Shown piece by piece: positions 61,827 to 64,000 of a DNA stretch of 64,000 bases. The DNA comes from Anaerolineae bacterium (lineage in GTDB: Bacteria > Chloroflexota > Anaerolineae > 4572-78 > J111). A program made the translations under genes and the position numbers. Numbering within the stretch: the stretch's first letter is position 1; each line of letters starts with the position of its first letter. The stretch spans positions 62,001-126,000 of the forward strand of contig JAHDWA010000006.1 of assembly GCA_023382535.1 (NCBI GenBank), read 5' to 3'. Under the pieces are notes generated by a model, which was not told the DNA's origin, ran no database searches, and saw only the letters and a program-made list of their open reading frames with translations.

Positions 61827-61879
61827 TTCTAACTTCTTTTAACTTTTCAAACGTGGTTCAAACCTTTTTGTGTTACCAT
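61827..61879 (+). promoter_or_regulatory. Box-type promoter H: tandem repeat plus TACCAT, before giant paralogue 3
   Basis: TTCAAAC (61846-61852), GTGG, TTCAAAC (61857-61863), 10 bp ending GTGT, then TACCAT (61874-61879). A further TTCTAAC lies at 61827-61833, out of the exact 11-bp phase. The leader to the ATG at 61977 is about 90 nt. The promoter suggests paralogue 3 can be expressed apart from paralogues 1 and 2. Confidence 0.72.
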
Positions 61880-61976
61880 TACTAGAGGAAATGGTAGGCA
61901 CAACTTCATAAAGATCTCAGTTTTGATTGCCTCCCCTTGCCAATACTACAATCCTTCTAAACTAAGGAACTTGATT

Positions 61977-64000
61977 ATGCAGCGGTTACCCCGGCTTGTT
62001 TTTAGAATGTTCGTTGTGGTAATTAGTGTCGTGCTGCTGTTAATTGGGGGAATCACTTTTAGCCGAGCCACCTCTGGTGCGCCGATTCTTCTGGTAGTCA
62101 ACGATAGCCCGGCCAACCCCAACAAATTTGGCCGTTACCTGGGAGAAATTCTGCGGGCCGAAGGATTGAACAGTTTTGAAATCATAGACGTAAGCGCATT
62201 GAACGCCGGCATTCTGAGCGATCACGACCTGACAATCCTGGCCGAAACAAGCCTGAGCGCGGGTCAGGCGAGCCTGTTGAACGATTACGTCAATAACAAC
62301 AACGGGCGGTTGATCGCCATGCGCCCGGACAGCCAGATCAAGGCCCTGTTTGGGTTGGGCAGCGCCAATGGGAGCTTGGTAGACGGTTATGTACGGATCA
62401 ACACGAGTGCGGTACTGAGCGGGACGATACCGGGACAGGGCTTGAGCAGCGAAACGCTGCAAATCCACGGGACTGCTGACCAATACAGTCCGAGTGGGGG
62501 GACGGTGCTGGCGCAGTTGTACAGCAATGCGAGCACATCCACCTCTTACCCGGCGGTGATCGCGGGATCGAGCGGGCGGGCGGTGGCATTTACGTATGAC
62601 CTGGCGTGGAATGTCATCTACACCCGCCAGGGCAACCCGGCCAATGCAGGGGTGAATACGGATGGCGATCTGGACGAGTTTGGTAATCCAATCATCCGTA
62701 CCATTGATCTATTTCAGGCTGCCGGTGGCGGCACGCCGTGGGTAGACTTGGATCGGATTCATATTCCCCAGGCGGATGAGCAGCAGCGACTGCTGGCCCG
62801 GCTGGTCAGGCAGTTGGTGGGCGAAGTGCGGCCGCTGCCCCAGTTGTGGTACTTTCCGGGGACGGCCAAAACGATGCTGATCCTGACCGCCGATGCCCAC
62901 GGCAACCCGACCAGTTTTTATCAGGACGAAATCAACAGCCTGAATGCGCGGGGAGCCACGGCGACGTTCTACCTGGCGTTGGCCGCCGAGCCGTTCGAGG
63001 AACAGCCGGGGAGTAACAACGATGTCCTGGATTGGGTGGCGCAGGGGCACACCTTTGGCATCCATCCCTACTGGTACAAGCCCGACGATCATGAGCCCTA
63101 TAACATCACCAACCTGGCCGAAGGATACAACGCCTACGACCTGTGGTTTGGGCTGCAATATCCAAACGTGCCGAAATCGCTGACGGTGCGGAACCATCAA
63201 ATCGCCTGGACGGGTTGGACGGATGCGGCGGAGATAGCGGAAGCGCACGGGTACCGGCTGGACACGAACTTCTATCACTGGGGGGCGTGGTTACAAAAGC
63301 CGGATGGGAGCTGGCCGCACGGGTACGTCACCGGGAGTGGACAGCCGATGAAGTTCATGGGGGCGGATGGGCAGTTGATCAACGTCTACCAGCAGTTGAC
63401 GCAGTTGGTGGATGAGCAGATGCTGCGACCGCCGGACTACGCCTTTGAGAATTTGAGTCCGACCCAAGCGATCACCGTTTCAAAACAGTTGATCAATGCG
63501 AGCCTGGGTGGGGATTATGCGGCCTTGATGACCCAATTTCACGTGGATTACTACACGGGCCAGCCGGCGCAGGAATGGGCAGAAGGAACGGTAGACTATG
63601 CCAACAGTCAGGGAGTGCCGGTATGGAATGCCGACCAATGGCTCACCTTCACCGAAACCCGCCACGACGCCAACTATGGAAATATTGCCTGGGATGATGT
63701 CAACAAGGTTTTAACGTTTAATCTGAGTGCAACCCTTACGACAGGTGTTGATCTCACAACCGTTTTGCCCTTAAATTACCGGGGTAACGATCTGGAAGCG
63801 ATTACGGTTGATGGTCTCACGGCCAATTTCAGTACTGAGACGATCAAGGGTATAGATGTTGCTTTTGTCGGTGTTCCTGCCGGTAATCACAGTTTTGTGG
63901 CCCACTATCACGACAATACGACGCCTACGCTCAGCCTCAATGATGTTACCGTGACAGAAGGGAATGTCGGATCAACCGCGGCGGTCTTTACGGCGACCCT
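61977..64000 (+). CDS. Giant secreted multidomain protein, paralogue 3, 3' end outside window
   Basis: The frame is open from the ATG at 61977 to the window end (674 codons visible). A signal peptide (LVFRMFVVVISVVLLLIGGI) leads into the ThuA-like region and CE4-like barrel, nearly identical to paralogue 2 but with a six-residue insertion in a variable patch (DGDLDEFGNPIIRT against DGDAVVRT). As in the other two copies, TADAH replaces the TFDDG motif. After residue about 565 it diverges, and near residue 650 it enters a Calx-beta repeat (LSLNDVTVTEGNVGSTAAVF), skipping the three sandwich repeats that follow the barrel in paralogue 2. It has its own box-type promoter. Confidence 0.85.
   Translation, partial: MQRLPRLVFRMFVVVISVVLLLIGGITFSRATSGAPILLVVNDSPANPNKFGRYLGEILRAEGLNSFEIIDVSALNAGILSDHDLTILAETSLSAGQASLLNDYVNNNNGRLIAMRPDSQIKALFGLGSANGSLVDGYVRINTSAVLSGTIPGQGLSSETLQIHGTADQYSPSGGTVLAQLYSNASTSTSYPAVIAGSSGRAVAFTYDLAWNVIYTRQGNPANAGVNTDGDLDEFGNPIIRTIDLFQAAGGGTPWVDLDRIHIPQADEQQRLLARLVRQLVGEVRPLPQLWYFPGTAKTMLILTADAHGNPTSFYQDEINSLNARGATATFYLALAAEPFEEQPGSNNDVLDWVAQGHTFGIHPYWYKPDDHEPYNITNLAEGYNAYDLWFGLQYPNVPKSLTVRNHQIAWTGWTDAAEIAEAHGYRLDTNFYHWGAWLQKPDGSWPHGYVTGSGQPMKFMGADGQLINVYQQLTQLVDEQMLRPPDYAFENLSPTQAITVSKQLINASLGGDYAALMTQFHVDYYTGQPAQEWAEGTVDYANSQGVPVWNADQWLTFTETRHDANYGNIAWDDVNKVLTFNLSATLTTGVDLTTVLPLNYRGNDLEAITVDGLTANFSTETIKGIDVAFVGVPAGNHSFVAHYHDNTTPTLSLNDVTVTEGNVGSTAAVFTAT
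62094..63672 (+). repeat. Long direct repeat, copy b (in giant paralogue 3)
   Basis: This is the partner of 54741-56301. Bases 62648-62761 are the divergent patch. Recombination between the two copies would delete about 7.4 kb and fuse the start of paralogue 2 to the rest of paralogue 3 in frame, removing promoter H. Confidence 0.9.

Overview
The window reads as a chromosomal stretch from a Chloroflexota bacterium, probably from the Anaerolineae/Caldilineae side. This is an inference from style: secreted proteins have Thr/Pro-rich linkers (TPTPT) and C-termini of the type IYLPII/IFLPLI, Tat lipoprotein signals occur, multi-GAF two-component proteins are present, and the polysaccharide locus is very large. 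No rRNA, tRNA, IS element, CRISPR array or phage gene was seen. Everything after about 3.5 kb lies on the + strand; only the first two genes are on the - strand.

Layout. (1) 1-3477, - strand: a Tat-exported sugar-binding lipoprotein followed by a dCache-HAMP-GAF-GAF sensor cut by the window edge. (2) 3.8-8.0 kb: a two-component module made of an OmpR/PhoB-type regulator, a pseudo-receiver/GAF/GAF/PAS histidine kinase and a second OmpR/PhoB-type regulator. (3) 8.2-12.4 kb: the start of a glycan operon, with a polyprenyl-phosphate sugar-1-phosphate transferase, heptose-pathway genes (HddC-like nucleotidyltransferase, GmhA, GmhB) and a hexapeptide acyltransferase. (4) 12.8-22 kb: a GT2, a B12-type radical SAM enzyme, an excisionase-type HTH protein, a TolB-propeller/Excalibur protein, an HddA-like heptose kinase, a Wzz/BY-kinase fused to an HTH domain, and an LPVTG-tailed exported protein. 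(5) 22-41 kb: glycosyltransferases, two Wzx-type flippases, an O-antigen ligase/polymerase, an Asn-synthetase-like protein, a FemAB/GNAT-like protein, a flippase-like UPF0104 protein and an FAD oxidoreductase. (6) 41-49.4 kb: four large multi-membrane proteins of GT-C or related type and a membrane-anchored Asp-box (BNR) propeller. (7) 49.4-64 kb: three tandem giant secreted paralogues, the third cut by the window edge. The second and third share about 1.56 kb of almost identical DNA.

How the parts fit. The four enzymes of the GDP-D-glycero-alpha-D-manno-heptose route are present (GmhA, HddA, GmhB, HddC), so the glycan probably contains a heptose, as in some S-layer glycans. The initiating transferase, glycosyltransferases, Wzx, Wzy and the Wzz/BY-kinase make a Wzx/Wzy-type export route. 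The giant proteins at the 3' end are likely surface or matrix proteins that work with the glycan.

The most striking signal is regulatory. At least eight promoters carry tandem direct repeats of TTC(A/T)AAC with an 11-bp period, and the last repeat ends exactly 10 bp before the -10 hexamer. This is the geometry of PhoB-type activation. The promoters stand before the first regulator (two copies), the kinase, the first glycan operon, three internal glycan segments and the third giant gene. This suggests one autoregulated regulon run by one or both OmpR-type regulators encoded here. The second notable signal is the BY-kinase with a C-terminal DNA-binding domain.
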